Shown here piece by piece: positions 32,151-41,720 of a DNA stretch of 64,000 bases. Both the position numbers and the translations under genes were made by a program. The number at the start of each line of letters is the position of its first letter. Position 1 is the first letter of the stretch. This stretch comes from Spirometra erinaceieuropaei. Lineage: Eukaryota > Platyhelminthes > Cestoda > Diphyllobothriidea > Diphyllobothriidae. The DNA lies in NCBI GenBank assembly GCA_902702965.1, contig CACRXP010000046.1:1290249-1354248 (forward strand), written 5' to 3'. The notes under the pieces are model-generated. The model saw only the letters and a program-made list of their open reading frames with translations. It made no database searches and was not told the DNA's origin.

Positions 32151-32509
32151 TAAGCGTAAAGGCCTCGAAAGAAGAAGACTGGCATGTTCGCTGCTGGTCC
32201 GCATAAATTAAGGAGGCTAGGGACGTGTTGATTCCGATAAGAATTCTGCCTGCTTTCTAAGGTGTAAGGCAGAAAACACTTCAATTGACTTAGACAGATC
32301 CAAGATACAATTCAGCGGATATGGTATCAGTGAGACCACTTAGCAGAGAAGACTGTGAATAATTCTTTGTGGTTCTGATGGCTGAATCGATGCCATCGCT
32401 CGCACTAAGTCTATCAAGGCCACATTTTTTTCGAGAATCATGGGGGATGTTTGGACACACGACATTGAGCATGATGGACAGTCGTTTGTTGGTGTCTCTG
32501 GTTCGACCT

Positions 32510-32718
32510 NNNNNNNNNNNNNNNNNNNNNNNNNNNNNNNNNNNNNNNNNNNNNNNNNNNNNNNNNNNNNNNNNNNNNNNNNNNNNNNNNNNNNNNNNNN
32601 NNNNNNNNNNNNNNNNNNNNNNNNNNNNNNNNNNNNNNNNNNNNNNNNNNNNNNNNNNNNNNNNNNNNNNNNNNNNNNNNNNNNNNNNNNNNNNNNNNNN
32701 NNNNNNNNNNNNNNNNNN
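32510..32718. other. Assembly gap (209 N)
   Basis: Run of N bordering the second copy of the dispersed inverted repeat; repeat-induced assembly failure is likely. Confidence 0.95.
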
Positions 32719-33256
32719 CGAAGACCGATTTACGCCTCTGCATTGAACATGCTGGAATCCATTAGAATAATTGTGTCGATGAAATTAGGGGTTAGCACAA
32801 CCATGAGTATCCGCCGTCTAATCGACGGCTTGGCGCTAAATTTCAGATTAACGTCAGCTCTACTCTCCCAACATAAATCGCGGCCCCAATTTTCTCTCCT
32901 TCGGCGAAAGGCCACTCGTAATACAGAGGTTCAAGTTCACACGCTCTACATAGGATGTTCGTAGCCAGCAGTTACACCGACCAACTTCATAATCAGTGAT
33001 TAGGGGATCGTCTTCTGCTGATAATTTTGATGCATTCGTTGGTGTCTTCATGTAATGGTAGATAGGCGTCAACTTATACAGGGTGGATAAATTCCACACT
33101 CGAAGTCAAACCTAACATATTTCAAGTGGATTTAGATTATTTTCTGAAGACTGGACAGGAGGAAGTATTGCGAACGGGACAAACTGAACAGGCAAAAATC
33201 CAATCAGTGATAATGTGTCAGTCTAATTTTTTCTTGCTATAGTGTCACTTGGTGCA
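32719..33256 (-). repeat. Dispersed repeat, copy 2 (inverted partner at 12508-13045)
   Basis: The reverse complement of the repeat at 12.5 kb, with few differences. It begins at the assembly gap, so its full extent is unknown. It ends sharply near 33256, at GTAGTAGTGCACC on the minus strand. No coding motif was recognised. Confidence 0.8.
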
Positions 33257-33779
33257 CTACTACTTGGTAGAGACTGATTCTGAAGTATGCAAAATACTTG
33301 TACATTCTTTTCGTATCAGACTGGACACCATTAACAGGCCGTGTTGATTTTTTGTATCGTTGCACTTTCAAATTAAATAGAATGATTACTTGATGCTGCC
33401 CAGGAAACCAATTATTACACGTCGAATGTATAAATGCATAAGTCACTGGTCAACAATACCCATGTCTGAGTGATATGAGCATTTATCTGTGTAAATTGTC
33501 TTTGTAATTTGCACTAAGGACATAGGGATAAAAAAAGAAATTTTTTTTAAAGAAATACCTATTAGGGCCTCTTCTAAACAAGTAAACATAAGCTTTCTTA
33601 TGAATTTTAGAAGAGGTAGACAAAATGCAATTCATAGTTACTGAGTAAGTAGTCCATTAAAGAAAATGATGAGCGAGCAGTGATAAAAAGCTCGATTATA
33701 GAATAAACAAAATGTTTGGATTAACTGTTATAGAGCAAAAATTGTAGATCAAGAAAAGATCAATATGCAGCAGGACCAG

Positions 33780-33945
33780 ACTGCATGTGACAATGTATAA
33801 CGGATTCTAAACGGACATCGTCAGGGCTGAAAATAATGTCAGCATTGGGAGGTTATTATACAGGTCAGACCGGACAGACCCGCATGTGGTATTGCATAAG
33901 GAATTCAAAACGTACATCGTCAAGGCAGAATTCATATGTCGGATG
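33780..33945. repeat. Imperfect tandem duplication beside the Penelope-like remnant
   Basis: Two units of about 65 nt begin near 33786 (TGTGACAATGTATAACGGAT) and near 33885 (TGTGGTATTGCATAAGGAAT). They share CATCGTCA..GC.GAA and TGTC.G.AT..GA. They may be part of the terminal region of the Penelope-like element. Confidence 0.45.
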
Positions 33946-33996
33946 AGACTATTTGCGCCAATGGGGCTGCCAAACTTTGGAGTGGTAGAAGAATAA

Positions 33997-34119
33997 GTGA
34001 TCGCTAGAACAAGGGCTTTATTCGCCTGACGTTTCGGATTTTCCTTTGAACCCATCATCAGAGACAGTGACAGAAATCGGTGACTCGTGCACAGGAAGTT
34101 GCAGCATTTATAGGATGCA
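33997..34119 (-). repeat. PLE terminal repeat, left copy (inverted)
   Basis: On the minus strand it begins TGCATCCTATAAATGCTGCA and ends near GCGATCAC. It contains the full hammerhead core CTGATGA...GAAACGTC (see the ncRNA entry). Confidence 0.85.
34023..34066 (-). ncRNA. Hammerhead ribozyme motif (type I, minimal helix III)
   Basis: Read on the minus strand: helix I 5' strand TGTCT (34066-34062), core CTGATGA (34061-34055), helix II GGGTT/AATCC, core GAAA (34035-34032), then CGTC with cleavage expected after C at 34028, and helix I 3' strand AGGCG (34027-34023), which pairs with TGTCT using two wobbles. Helix III is reduced to the palindrome ACGT with no loop, so self-cleavage would need a dimer, as proposed for minimal hammerheads of retroelements. 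All core nucleotides match the consensus. Activity is untested. Confidence 0.75.
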
Positions 34120-34137
34120 CACACACCGAAGGCGACC

Positions 34138-34590
34138 ATGAGGCGTCAGGTGCTGAGACAAAAAGTCCCACTTTCACGGCAAGAAACATCTAAAGTCGTT
34201 TACCGGATCTGTGTAAGTTGCGGACAAAACAACTTCGTCGGAGAAACCGAAAGGCTGCTCCGGAAGCGAATTGCCGAACACGCGGCAGCGGTACGGAGAA
34301 ATGACGCCAAATCTCGTGTTGTGGCCCATTCGACGAGAGCCAGCCACTCATTCAAGTTCGAAGAGGCCGAAATCCTCTCGAGAGGGGATAATCGTGTGAG
34401 ACGGGAGTTGCTTGAGTCATGGTACACAGGACCTCAGTCTATCAACAAGTGGAACGAGACTCCCACTCTAAAATCCGAGCTGAAGCGTAGGCTGGCCAAG
34501 GTAGTTGACCACTCGGGGAGCGCGCAAGCAGTTGAGCCAGATGATCGAGCAAGCATCACGCCAACATCCAACAAGGGTGATGAGATGTAA
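34138..34590 (+). pseudogene. PLE GIY-YIG endonuclease domain (150-codon open frame)
   Basis: Residues 20-22 VVY and 33-35 FVG occupy the GIY and YIG positions. C25 and C28, with H63 and H69, fit the CCHH signature typical of Penelope-like GIY-YIG domains. R39/R42/R44, H48 (RIAEH) and E92 (RELLESW) fit the conserved Arg, His and Glu positions. The domain nicks DNA during retrotransposition in this class. The frame is open, but the RT that should precede it is absent and the left terminal repeat ends only 18 nt upstream. It is therefore called as a remnant; whether it is expressed is unknown. Confidence 0.8.
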
Positions 34591-34701
34591 GCAATTAACA
34601 ACTTGCCTGCCGGCCACGAAGCAATTAGCGCTCCAGCGGCAACAATTCTTGACGAGGGGAAGCGCAAATAATATCTATAGGTATGCGGTAGCATTCCAAA
34701 C

Positions 34702-34824
34702 TGCATCCTATAAATACTGCAACTTCCTGTGAACGAGTCACCGTTTTATGCCACTGTCTCTGATGATGGGTTCACGTGAGAATCCGAAACTTCAGGCAAA
34801 TAGAGCCCTTGTTTCAGCGATCGC
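34702..34824 (+). repeat. PLE terminal repeat, right copy, with a damaged hammerhead motif
   Basis: It begins TGCATCCTATAAATACTGCA and ends near GCGATCGC. CTGATGA lies at 34760-34766 and GAAA at 34786-34789. Helix I (TGTCT 34755-34759 with AGGCA 34794-34798) pairs fully. The ACGTC of the left copy is ACTTC here, which destroys the palindromic helix III, so this copy is probably inactive. Confidence 0.8.
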
Positions 34825-34979
34825 TTCTTCTTCTGATCAACCAGTTCCAAGAACTCGCATCTCCGTTTGTATCGGCAATTGGTGTGGTAATTTACTAGGG
34901 ATGGAATTGTCAGCATTCCGCTGCATAGCCATTTTGGAAAACTGCCCTTATAATATTGTTCAAATCGATTTTTACTGAC

Positions 34980-35960
34980 CATTAATCTGGTACAGCTCAG
35001 CCGTCGACCAAATTGTCCATTTCGAGTCTGATAGTCCCTAAGCTCACGTTATGCTTCTCCAAATACCTGTGCAGAATTGGTCCGCTGTTGCAAATTCTTC
35101 ATATGATTTTGCCGATTTCATCTTATATACGCATGCCTATATAAATGTCTATACATTCCTAAATATGTATATTGAAGTCAAGTATTCTGTTGGGAAAGAG
35201 GATCTTTATTGTGAGAATTCCAGACACCGTTTTTTTCAGGTCGTCTTTTAACGCCGTGTGATGGTAAATGGGCCAAAAAACAGGCAATATAATAAATGCT
35301 CTTACAAATCGATACCATGCTGTGCGCTTGCGCCGATGAGTGTCCTTCTTGTTGGTCAGTCTGTTTTGATTAACTGTATTCTCATTCAATCTGTCAAATA
35401 CTTTTTGTACGCGCTACCTAAGGTGATATACTGGTTTACACATGAATAATCGGGGAACATGGCTTTTAGGACCTTTCAGCATTTCGTTAAGGGCAAACAT
35501 AGAAAATGCAAGCTTTCCTGCCCCACGAAAATGTATATTGTGATAAGAGAATGTCTGATCAGATGATGGGGATGATGTCGCCCTGTACCTCAAACTTAAG
35601 TACATGAGTTTGTGTAGGTGCCGACTTCGCGGTCCAAAATCAAGTTCATCCTATGGAATCTTGTGGGTTGGATATTTCTGGTCTAACTCAGTAAACATGC
35701 TCTAAGAGTGTACAACCTGGGTTCGAAACAGGGCCTAGAGGCCGCGAGTCATTAAAATATGATGTTTCATTGGGTTCGAGACAGATTTAAAATTACGCTA
35801 GTGTAAAATCTTTGGTTTGGCAGCCAAATTATAACTACCCGGTTTCTCGACTATCACATTTAAGGTGGCTATTCCGAGAATTTCGTTTAAACATGTAAGT
35901 AAGTTTGCCTCATTTGTCTTGTTCAACCGATCAGTGTCTTTTTGCTTGATGGGTCAGACT
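34980..35960. other. No recognised gene (intergenic)
   Basis: AT-rich sequence with only short open frames. Two GGGTTCGA motifs (about 35718 and 35774) look like RNA polymerase III B boxes but have no A box at tRNA spacing. Confidence 0.4.
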
Positions 35961-35962
35961 GT

Positions 35963-36343
35963 TTACAGCATTTGTTTGGTGAACAGCGCACCCTCTGGTT
36001 GCTGCTTGGCGATTTCAGAAGGAAAACCTTGAGCTTGGCGCCTTCGTAGAAGTTCCTCATAAGTGTTAATAACTTTTTTATCTACGAAATGATTACCCAA
36101 AAACGGCCGGCGGGATAGATGCAATGGGCTAACACGAAAGGCGGGATCATAGTCCAACAAATTTTATTAGTAATGCCCACCCCATGCCTAAAGATCAACA
36201 TTGGAATTACTGTGTCAAGTCCAGTTGCCAGTTCACTTGGCGCGAATTCGAATACATGCCGTCCCCTTTCTTCTTGGCCGGTGTACATTTTGAACCAGCC
36301 TGGTGATAATTCAGCAAGGTGCGGGTCATTGCGTAGCCAGTAC
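35963..36343 (-). CDS. Possible 3' exons of an unidentified minus-strand gene
   Basis: A coding-looking block at 36343-36211 (44 codons; DPHLAELSPGWFKMYTGQEE) is bounded upstream by ATTGCAG (acceptor) and downstream by a GTAATT donor after Thr. A second block, down to the stop at 35963, encodes LDYDPAFRVSPLHLSRRPFL and ELLRRRQAQGFPSE. The splice joining the two is not settled: the acceptor at about 36121 (GTGTTAG) puts the second block in the wrong phase. The codon choice and amino-acid composition look genuine. LDYDP..R..P...L...FL superficially recalls the end of a protein-kinase domain, but no other kinase motif is seen. Not identified. Confidence 0.35.
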
Positions 36344-36892
36344 CTGCAATATTACTAACGCTATCCTAACAGGAGCAGAAAAAATTGTAGTTTATGATGT
36401 GCGCGTCTCTTAACAGTAAACTTAGTCTTGGACAATTCGTCGACCGTGATATTACTGTTATGTAGAGCTCTAGGTGGACACCGCCGACACAAGCTTCAAG
36501 AAAGCTTGACAATCAACGGGAGAAAAATAATCCTTAACTTTCTTTGGCTTACTAAGCGAACTGCATGTGAATTACACTGGATGATTACGTCACAGGACAG
36601 TAGATGTGAAAGATGGGAATGCAACATGAATGTTCTTAACTCTGATTTTACCTGACTTTTAAATAATATGTTTATATGTGAAATAAGGTCGATTGCCTCT
36701 CTTGAAAGAATGGCGGATATAAAATATTTTGGTATCAGCCTGGTTCCGTTAGTTGATCTTTTTATCTGGGATATGAATAATGCCTTATTTAGACTGAAGC
36801 AAGACTTCGTGTCAAGAGTTTGCTCTCGAACTTATATCGAGTTCTAAGAAGAAAGAAAACAGTGACGGACATGCATGTTTGTATGTAGCCCT

Positions 36893-37040
36893 TTACCATG
36901 TAAAAGAAGTTAGTCCGCAAACGTTTTTCGGTACATAATTGCCAGTATTGCTTCACAGGAAACCAAACGAATGGCAAAATAGCAACATGAAGCAAACAGC
37001 ACATTGCATCAACCAAGTTAATGATCGGGAAAATATGCAT
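36893..37040 (-). CDS. Possible exon, hydrophobic segment
   Basis: The minus-strand open frame encodes LVDAMCCLLHVAILPFVWFP, a possible membrane-spanning stretch, then QLCTEKRLRTNFFYM. It ends at a good donor (ACATG then GTAAAG). No convincing acceptor was found at its start. It could belong to the same gene as the blocks at 36.0-36.3 kb. Not identified. Confidence 0.2.
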
Positions 37041-37448
37041 TTACAGTTATGTTGACGACGATCTTTAGCAGAGTATGCGTCGGTAAAATTTAGCCTTATT
37101 AAACCTTAGTAAGTCCAAATTTCCTGTGACTTCTTCGTGATTTGCGCCGATAAAATGCAGTGTATGTTTAAATGGCGTAAGTGTCGAATTTAAAATACTT
37201 AGTTACGCGCTATGTGCAATCTAAATATGTGAGTGAGTAAGCATCTGATTGGTCGTATCACTGACAGACGACTGCTAGTAAGCCGCTAGTACAATTGAAG
37301 TTACAAAGAACATAGACGCAGTCATCAAGTGTCAGGTCATAAGGCGGAAGGATTTCTTACTTAAACAGAAAGTGCTTGAAGTCCGTTAGCGTATCTGGAG
37401 CAGTTTCGGCAATGCAAATACGTCAGCAGAACAAGACAAGTACAGCGA

Positions 37449-37724
37449 TCACGAATGGCCCAACATGCAGTAACTGAGAACACGGCTGGCTCCAGCTGCT
37501 GAATTCGTCTGGGGCCACACATTTTCGTTCAATTGTAGGGCTGCTTGCACTTTCCCATGTCCATTTATCAAGAGAGGAAGCATATTCATTTGATGATCAA
37601 AAACCGAAATCGACGAGACATCAAAACTTGTATGTGCTATAATGTCCAACACGTTTTGCTTTTTGCCATATAAGCGGTGCGTCGTCGATAAGACTATAGT
37701 AGCATACAATATATGAACAACCAT
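37449..37724 (-). CDS. Possible exon or small gene (91 codons), unidentified
   Basis: The open frame has mixed, protein-like composition: YGKKQNVLDIIAHTSFDVSS, MLPLLINGHGKVQAALQLNE and WPQTNSAAGASRVLSY. No domain was recognised and no splice partner was placed. It lies upstream, in the minus-strand sense, of the other candidate exons at 36-37 kb. Confidence 0.25.
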   Translation of the reverse strand: MVVHILYATIVLSTTHRLYGKKQNVLDIIAHTSFDVSSISVFDHQMNMLPLLINGHGKVQAALQLNENVWPQTNSAAGASRVLSYCMLGHS

Positions 37725-37749
37725 TTACAATTTCCGCTTTATATATCGG

Positions 37750-39700
37750 ACTTTATGAAATTGTAATCATAACCGGTATTAAAATCATCCATTCGACTAT
37801 ATACCGACATCAATTCTTTAGCCCTTTGGCAGCAGTTAAAATTAGAAAGATTTTGTCGTACAGAAAAGAACTGATTGCAAACATAAAAGTACCTTCTCTC
37901 ACAAAGATATTTGTGCTCTCGACAATTTCACAAAGTAGGCGCGTTGTGTGTATTTAGCTTCAGTAATATCAGTTAGACAATTGCATTTTGTTTGACGTTT
38001 GCTTCGTCCCACATATACGTGCATGCAATAGCGACCGTACTTTGGCATCGTAAATATTATCGCTATATTTAGGACGTTTTTAAATATATGTTGGACGACA
38101 ATAACCTAGCCCGTCTCCTGGGGCATTTTAACCGTACATTGAACAGCAAAATGAGACCTAAACAGTTCTACGCAGTTGGCTTTCAAAACATTACAGACGT
38201 CGCCAGTTTATAAAGCGCGTAATAGTACACAATGTGCGTGTGAAATATATTAAATCACGCATAGAACACTACACTGTATAGGTTTATTTTTCATAAAACT
38301 GTTACTGTTTAAGGGAAACGCACCGTTTATTCCACAAACATGCTTCCGCAGACATTATAAATAATGTAAACGACAATTCCACGATGCATCATGTATGAGC
38401 GTGAAGTAGCGGGGATACGCTGGGCAATTAGGTTTCGACAATGCTTTACTGAATGCACGTTTTATAATTCTGTGCATGATCTTCGCGCTTAGGCGTCAAA
38501 AGCGAACAAATGGGCTATGAATGACGCCGTATACTTATTAGAATAGGATAAGTCACTTTTTCTTTGTGAAAATCAGAATTGTGGAGGTTGGGTAGCGACG
38601 GCTTGGAACAGTAACGTTGTTTTGTGGGCTCTTTATCATTAGGGTCAACGAGTAGATGCATTGTATTGTATTCCCAACTCAATCTTATCTATATGTGCAT
38701 TCGAATGGCCTTGATATCACGATCAACATTTGCCAATTTAGGGTTACAAGAATATTATACGCCACAAAATGGATATTTGCATGGGCACTGCTCTTCAAAT
38801 AATTAAATAGTCCAGCATGCAAGCACTTTAGCTGAACGTTTAGGGCTTTCTGTTTTCACAATCAACTGCTCTGCGTGCGATATTGGGTGTTTTTATAGCA
38901 AACTTTAACGACGATCAAGTGGGGTCTACTGAAGCTGATGCAAGTGTAGCTTACTTCAGCCTGCAGTTACTACTGCTGATACTCTCTGCATCGGATTTGG
39001 TACATTCTATAATCAAAACATAAGTGTCACCGGTATGAGCAAGCCCTATTCCACAAACCTGCAACGCTGCAGCTATTTTTTGTGCTCAGACGTTTACGTT
39101 AACTTGAAAGTGATATGCCAAAAGGATTTAGATAGACTGAACTCAATTTTTTTTTAAAAAACGCTGGTGAAAAATACCACACTTATAACTTATAATTTGC
39201 CTGACGTATTTCATATGCTGTGACAAAGTCGCACATCATATCACTAGTAAGTCATCTATTTTATTTCTATGGCTAAAACATCGGTCATTTTCGGACGGGC
39301 CTTAGTCATGTTATTGTCTTGACACTTTGAGGAGAGCCTTGTTTTTGAACGTATTCGACGCTGCGAGACCGCTTGATTCTTTTGTGCGATGTTTCCTAAA
39401 CAAAAACTGACTTATTTACTGAAACATAAGTGTTTCGCAGGACACAGCTTCTTTGGTCTTGCGAACACCCCACCGTCAAGGTCAAGGCGCGCAGCTCAAT
39501 TTCAAAGATAAGTAAAGCTTTGCATTTATCTGGATATTCTTAAGCAACTAATGTCTGTTTTTTACTTGAGCCTCTTTTAAAAGTCGCCTTTCAATACAAG
39601 ATATAATTTTTCTTAGTTTTATTTGACAGTCTGGCAAAATAGTCGTATTTTGTAAAGAAGCTTCGTAGTGACTCCTTTCCCTACTATATCTTTATATTTT
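37750..39700. other. No recognised gene (intergenic)
   Basis: AT-rich, with no open frame over about 60 codons that looks coding and no repeat match inside the window. The right part may contain the 5' untranslated region of element C. Confidence 0.45.
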
Positions 39701-39801
39701 TCGCAGTTAAATAAGAGTAGCACTTGCTATTACGTGCGATTATCCGTACGTTGGCAACGTGTTGACCTTTCTTCTGTAACGAAAAACTTTTCCTGTCTGT
39801 A

Positions 39802-41661
39802 ATGCCCCGCATAGCACGTGCTGAACGACGAAAGCTTGCGGCCTCCTCACCGTCTCTGGGTGCTAAAATCGTGACTGAAGACATAGCAGGTGCCAGCGTA
39901 TGTTCTTCGCCATCCGCAGATCTGATTAACTCACAAATCCCTTTAGTACCTCTAGAACCTCTTGACGCTTCAGTCGTCCAAAAATACGCCTCTGCTAGTC
40001 GTAGCAGGCCATCAGCCGGCGAAATAGTCGACCAGTTTATTTATGGCAACATAAACAGCACTTCTGAAAATGTAATTGAACAAGCTTTTAAACTTATTGG
40101 GGTAATAAGTTCGAAAACTGAGAAAAGAATTAAACGCAAGCATAATTTCGTACTGCGAAACATTCCGAACCACTTATCTGCTATGGAGGGAGCGCATGTG
40201 TTCCTACAAAGTTGTGGCTTGAGTTTCAGTGTCGCACAAGCTAAGCGACTTCGCTCGCTTAGCCGTTATACGCTGATACTAGTTACCGTTTGGAAGCATT
40301 TTGTCCCCGGTACGAAGCTGAAGTAGGCAAGAACGGCAGGATTTATTGGCACCAAAAAATTTCGCGACTGCTCTTCAGCTGCTTCCTGTCGCTTCATAAG
40401 AGTGATAACGAGTGAGAACAATATAACCGATTTGAATTCATGCAGAAAATCGATGCAGAAACAGCAAGGTTAGGGTTTTGGGTAAAGTTGGCTAATCGAT
40501 AAAGTTAGTAACTCAAACGCCGTAGGGGAAGAAAGTGAAAAAGGAGGAAACGTTAAAGAGCAAAAAATGAGACGAGAGAGGGGGAATCATGGAGCCAGAG
40601 GCTCTTTAACGTTTCCTCCTTTTTTCACTTTCTTCCCCTACGGCGTTTGAGTTACTAACTTTATCGATTAGCCAACTTTGCCCAAAACCCTAACCTTGCT
40701 GTTTCTGCATCGATTTTCTGCATGAATTCAAATCGGTTATATTGTTCTCACTCGTTATCCCTCTTATGAAGCGACAGGAAGCAGCTGAAGAGCAGTCGCG
40801 AAATTTTTTGGTGCCAAGAAATCCGGCTTTTCTTGCCTACTTCAGTTACCGTTTTCTCCATGATAGAAGTCCATTTTATCTTGTCGAGTAGGGAGTTAAC
40901 TAGAAACGTCTGCCGTAAATGGCGCTGCTCCGTTTCGCCAGACCTGACACCGCTGCAGCGAAGACTGAATAAATTAAAATCGGCAAAAACCAGCACCAAG
41001 ATAATGACACCTACTGTCAGTCTGAATAAGTCCTCTACAACACCATCTGCGGCATCTGCACATCACGGCATACTCAATTCCGTAGGGAATTCGACTACTT
41101 TTAATGCTGAGCTCTTTAAACACACCATCACGCCTGGTATCAACACGCATTGATCAACTCCCCCAACAACCCCTAGTAAGCCTAAGCATGTGTCTAAGTC
41201 AAAGGCAAATCCAATTGCTGTCTCAGCCACTCAGACACCCAATAAATCCCACACCATTATAAAATCTTTTCCTTCACAATCGGCTAACAGTGCCTCAAAT
41301 ACCCCGACTCAAAACGTAGCGGGTTCGCAACTGCCCCCCCCCCCGTCCTCATATCGAGGCATTTAGGCCGAATATGCCGATTGTGTCACCGTTTAATAAA
41401 TTTCTTGCTCCAACGGAAACCATGCGTCTCCCACCCCCTAACTTCTTTCCTCCACGGCCGTTTTACCAATTTATCCCTTATGATAATGTCTATACTGAAT
41501 CAGTTAGCTCATCCGATCCTCAGTTTAGTCCCGGCGGGAATACGTTGCAGTATCTGCCCCGCGAATTTCCAGCTGAAAATAAGTTAGTTAATAATGGTTA
41601 CCAGTTCACCTGCCCGTCATTCCCTCCCCCAAGTCCTACCCCTTTTTATCCACGTCAGTAG
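39802..41661 (+). pseudogene. Element C ORF1, interrupted by a fold-back insertion
   Basis: The N-terminal basic segment (MPRIARAERRKLAASSPSLG) leads to an RRM-like core (KHNFVLRNIPNHLSAMEGAH, FLQSCGLSFSVAQAKRL). The frame is broken at 40291 by the inserted 552 bp and resumes at 40855 with FSMIEVHFILSSRELTRN and DLTPLQRRLNKLK, the latter matching DLTPMERR in element D. A stop follows at 41151-41153, then a frameshift within a C-run at about 41334-41344, then a Pro-rich C-terminus (LPPPNFFPPRPFYQF) ending at 41661. Confidence 0.75.
40292..40854. mobile_element. Fold-back (long inverted repeat) insertion with 11-bp target duplication
   Basis: The left arm (40318-40561, 244 nt) and right arm (40601-40845, 245 nt) are near-perfect inverted copies around a 39-nt spacer. 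AGTTACCGTTT occurs at 40281-40291 and again at 40844-40854. Removing everything between, plus one copy (563 nt), rejoins the two halves of element C ORF1 in the same frame, at the place expected from element D. A 26-nt segment (40292-40317) on the left has no counterpart on the right. No coding capacity; it is best described as a fold-back or MITE-like element. Confidence 0.85.
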
Positions 41662-41720
41662 TTTTCGGTGCCACAACATTTTTTGCAAAACCGGATGGTT
41701 GCATCGGGACCATTTGCTCC

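Larger units (their letters stand above)
33997..34824 (+). mobile_element. Penelope-like element remnant with inverted terminal repeats
   Basis: An open frame for a GIY-YIG endonuclease domain (34138-34590) lies between two 123-nt repeats in inverted orientation (33997-34119 and 34702-34824; 15 differences by hand count). Penelope-like elements are known to carry a C-terminal GIY-YIG domain after the RT, to have long terminal repeats in direct or inverted orientation, and to contain hammerhead ribozyme motifs in those repeats. All three traits are visible here. The RT is missing, so this is an internally deleted copy. Confidence 0.8.

Noticed and set aside
35716..35790. Two GGGTTCGA motifs resembling tRNA B boxes
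   Set aside because: No A box at tRNA spacing on the same strand and no pairing arms; most likely chance.
35963..36160. Protein-kinase C-terminal lobe
   Set aside because: Only a loose LLDYDP..R..P....FL pattern; no HRD, DFG or APE motif nearby.
40468..40480. Telomere-like TTAGGG inside the fold-back arm
   Set aside because: A single unit, mirrored in the other arm because the arms are inverted copies; no tandem array.
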